DNA of 64,000 nt from DATKNA01 sp963755755 (GTDB lineage: Bacteria; Actinomycetota; Actinomycetes; Actinomycetales; Kineosporiaceae), in NCBI GenBank assembly GCA_963755755.1, contig CAVWLJ010000012.1:186001-250000 (forward strand). Reading direction: 5' to 3'. The notes under the pieces are model-generated. The model had not been told where the DNA came from, made no database searches, and saw only the letters and a list, made by a program, of their open reading frames with translations. Positions 62,059 to 64,000 of this stretch are shown piece after piece; position 1 is the first letter of the stretch, and each line of letters starts with the position of its first letter. The translations under genes and the position numbers were made by a program.

Positions 62059-64000
62059 TCAGGCGGGGACCTTGCCCACGCTGCGGCCGAAGTAGCGGCC
62101 ACCGGCGACGGCCTCGAGGAACGCCTCGCCGACCTCGCTGACCTGGCGTCCGCCGTCCGCGCCGGCCGGGTCGAGGTGCCGGGTCACGAGGCCCTCGTAC
62201 GTCACGAGCCCGTCCGCGGCCGACTCGGCGAGTCTGGCCTCGGGCAGCGGTGCGGCCGCGACCAGCCGGACGCCGTCCCCGAGGGCGCCGACCGGCTTGG
62301 CGTGCCGGTAGGCCTCGGCGACGTAGTGGATCGCCTCGCCGTCCTCCAGGAGAGCCTGGACGGAGGCCTCGCCGTCGGCCACGAACACCGCGTCGTAGAG
62401 CACCGACGCCATGGTGGCGATCCGCCTGTCCACGGGGAGCCGGCCGCCGTCGTCCGTCGTGACCTCGCCCGCGTGCGGCGCCAGGATCTCGACGACCGCT
62501 CCGGCGTCCCGCAGCGGCGCGAGCGCGACCTGCAGCGACGACGCCTCGACCCCGTCGGCGACGAGCACCGCGACCTTCCGCGTGGCGGCCGACGACGGCT
62601 GGTCGGCCAGGCTGAGGGCGGGTGAGCTCTTGCCCGGGTTCTCCACGGTCGACGGTCGGTGCATCCATGCCGAGCTTCGTCGCGACCGCGGTCGTCAACC
62701 GGGGGTCGACGTTCGCGAGGATCTTCTCGAGGACGCGCTGCCGGATCTCCGGCCGGTTCACCTTGCCCAGCTCGAACGAGAACGCGTCGATGATGTGCTG
62801 CTGCTCGTACGCACTCATGCTGTTCCAGAACAGCTGGGCCTGGCTGAAGTGATCGGCGAAGCTCGGGCTGCGCCGCTTGATCACCTCACCCGAGACCGGC
62901 TGGGTGTAGTGCCGGTAGGCGCCCTGCTCGCGGCTGGCGATCGCCGGGTAGCCGCCGCCGAGGGAGTTGGGGGAGTAGTTGGCCTGGTTGGTCAGGATGC
63001 GGTGCTGGTGGAAGCCGTCCTGGTTGACGTTGTGCACCTCCACGACCGGCCGGTTGATCGGGATCTGGGTGAAGTTCGGGCCGCCGAGGCGCAACAGCTG
63101 GGTGTCGAGGTAGCTGAACAGCCGTCCCTGCAGCAGCGGGTCATTCGTCACATCGATGCCGGGCGGCAGGTTCCCCAGGTGGAACGCCGCTTGCTCGGTC
63201 TCGCCGAAGAAGTTGTTCGGGTTGTGGTCGAGCACCATCCGGCCGACGACGCGCAGCGGCACCTCCTCCTCGGGGATGATCTTGGTCGCATCGAGGAGGT
63301 CGAAGTCGAAGTCCATCTCGCGCTCCTCCGGCACGAGCTGGACGGCAAGGTCCCACTCGGGGTAGTTGCCGGCCTCGATGTTGTCCCAGAGGTCCCGCCG
63401 GTTGAAGTCCGGGTCCTTCCCGGCGATCTTCTGCGTCTCGTCCCAGTCCATCGAGTGCGTGCCGAGTCGCGGCCGCCAGTGGAACTTCACGAACGTCCCA
63501 CGCCCGTCGGCGTCGACGAACCGGAAGGTGTGGACGCCGAAGCCCTGCATCATCCGATAGCTGCGGGGCAGCGCCCGATCCGACATCAGCCACATCAGCA
63601 TGTGCGCCGACTCCGTCTGGAGCGACACGAAGTCCCAGAAGGAATCGTGGGCGCTGCTCGCCTGCGGGATCTCGTTGTGCGGCTCCGGCTTCACGGCGTG
63701 CACGAAGTCGGGGAACTTCACCGCGTCCTGGATGAAGAACACGGGCATGTTGTTGCCGACCAGATCGAAGTTCCCCTCGTCGGTGTAGAACTTCACGGCG
63801 AAGCCGCGGACGTCGCGGACCGTGTCGGCGGAACCTCGTGATCCGCCGACGGTGGAGAACCGGGCGAACACCGGTGTCCGCCGACCTACCTCGCCGAGGA
63901 ACGACGCCGTCGTGACGTCGGCGAGGGAGTCGGTGCACTCGAACCAGCCGTGCGCCCTGATCCGCGCGCATGCACGACGCGCTCCGGGATGCGCTCGTGG
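62059..64000 (-). CDS. katE: large-subunit catalase with DJ-1/PfpI-like C-terminal domain (5' truncated, frame broken)
   Basis: A heme catalase (H2O2 to water and oxygen) whose start is beyond the right edge; about 645 residues are visible. Catalase core: PERVVHAR at the edge, ASFLGEVGRRTPVFARFSTV, RGFAVKFYTDEGNFDLVGNN, FPDFVHAVKPEPHNEIPQ, then LDHNPNNFFGETEQAAFHLG. The core ends near RQRVLEKILANVDPRLTTAV. The C-terminal flavodoxin-like domain of large (KatE/HPII-type) catalases follows: RKVAVLVADGVEASSLQVAL, AVFVADGEASVQALLEDGE. A break near 62662 lies between core and C-terminal domain, and another near 63970. Both look like single-base errors, since the protein is collinear. Confidence 0.9.

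Overview
The window is chromosomal DNA from a high-GC actinobacterium. Three things point there: codon third positions are almost all G or C, GTG starts and 4-bp stop/start overlaps are common, and the core gene set is actinobacterial (two glutamine synthetases with GlnE, a GlnR operator, five F420/luciferase-like oxidoreductases, lipB/lipA next to a DUF4191 protein, a two-lipoyl SucB). The best guess is Pseudonocardiales; this is an inference from gene content only. No tRNA, rRNA, CRISPR array, transposase or prophage was seen.

Layout. 1-4607: a tight operon with a DUF4331 protein, a DyP peroxidase, an enoyl-CoA hydratase and a sulfite-oxidase-like molybdoenzyme. 4802-9915: two small SPOR-like proteins flanking a LacI regulator, two luciferase-like oxidoreductases, a metal/cobalamin-receptor-like protein and a DinB-fold protein. 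9949-13505: panB-nadE and a thioesterase. 13526-14591: a DUF559 nuclease-like gene bracketed by two 66-nt palindromes. 14707-19798: glnA2, a class I glutamine amidotransferase and glnE, each overlapping the next by 4 bp. 19907-25504: DinB protein, gamma-glutamyltransferase, PfkB kinase with ADP-ribosylglycohydrolase, an orphan Flp pilin and a membrane protein. 25662-28805: a secreted beta-helix protein with its LacI regulator and an 18-bp palindromic operator. 28896-33280: a substrate-binding/VWA protein, a muconolactone-isomerase/SDR fusion and small hypotheticals. 33394-40938: glnA with a GlnR box, RDD protein, DUF4191 protein, lipA, a saccharopine-dehydrogenase-like gene, an F420 oxidoreductase and lipB. 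41018-46487: MMPL transporter, the second DUF559 gene with two more 66-nt palindromes, peptidase E and an FAD oxidoreductase. 46597-53937: pseudokinase, TIGR01777 protein, sucB, lpdA and menC. 54063-60915: FHA protein, membrane proteins, an ArsB-like permease, a USP and small proteins. 60920-64000: an F420 oxidoreductase and a large catalase running off the window, separated by short repeats.

The core genes connect. Glutamine metabolism is represented by glnA (type I, with adenylylation tyrosine), glnA2 and the adenylyltransferase glnE. LipB and LipA make and attach the lipoyl group needed by the two lipoyl domains of SucB, which works with LpdA.

Two features cut across the window. First, about twenty genes, including conserved ones such as glnE and sucB, have a broken reading frame, usually at a G/C run. 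This looks like uncorrected base-call error rather than gene decay, so those genes are given here as single loci. Second, there are two families of short intergenic repeats: the 66-nt palindromes (11-nt arms, always a 44-nt spacer) found here only beside the two DUF559 genes, and small arrays of CGGNNTGCATGATC units found just after the stops of three minus-strand genes. The DUF559/palindrome pairing is the best candidate for an undescribed system.
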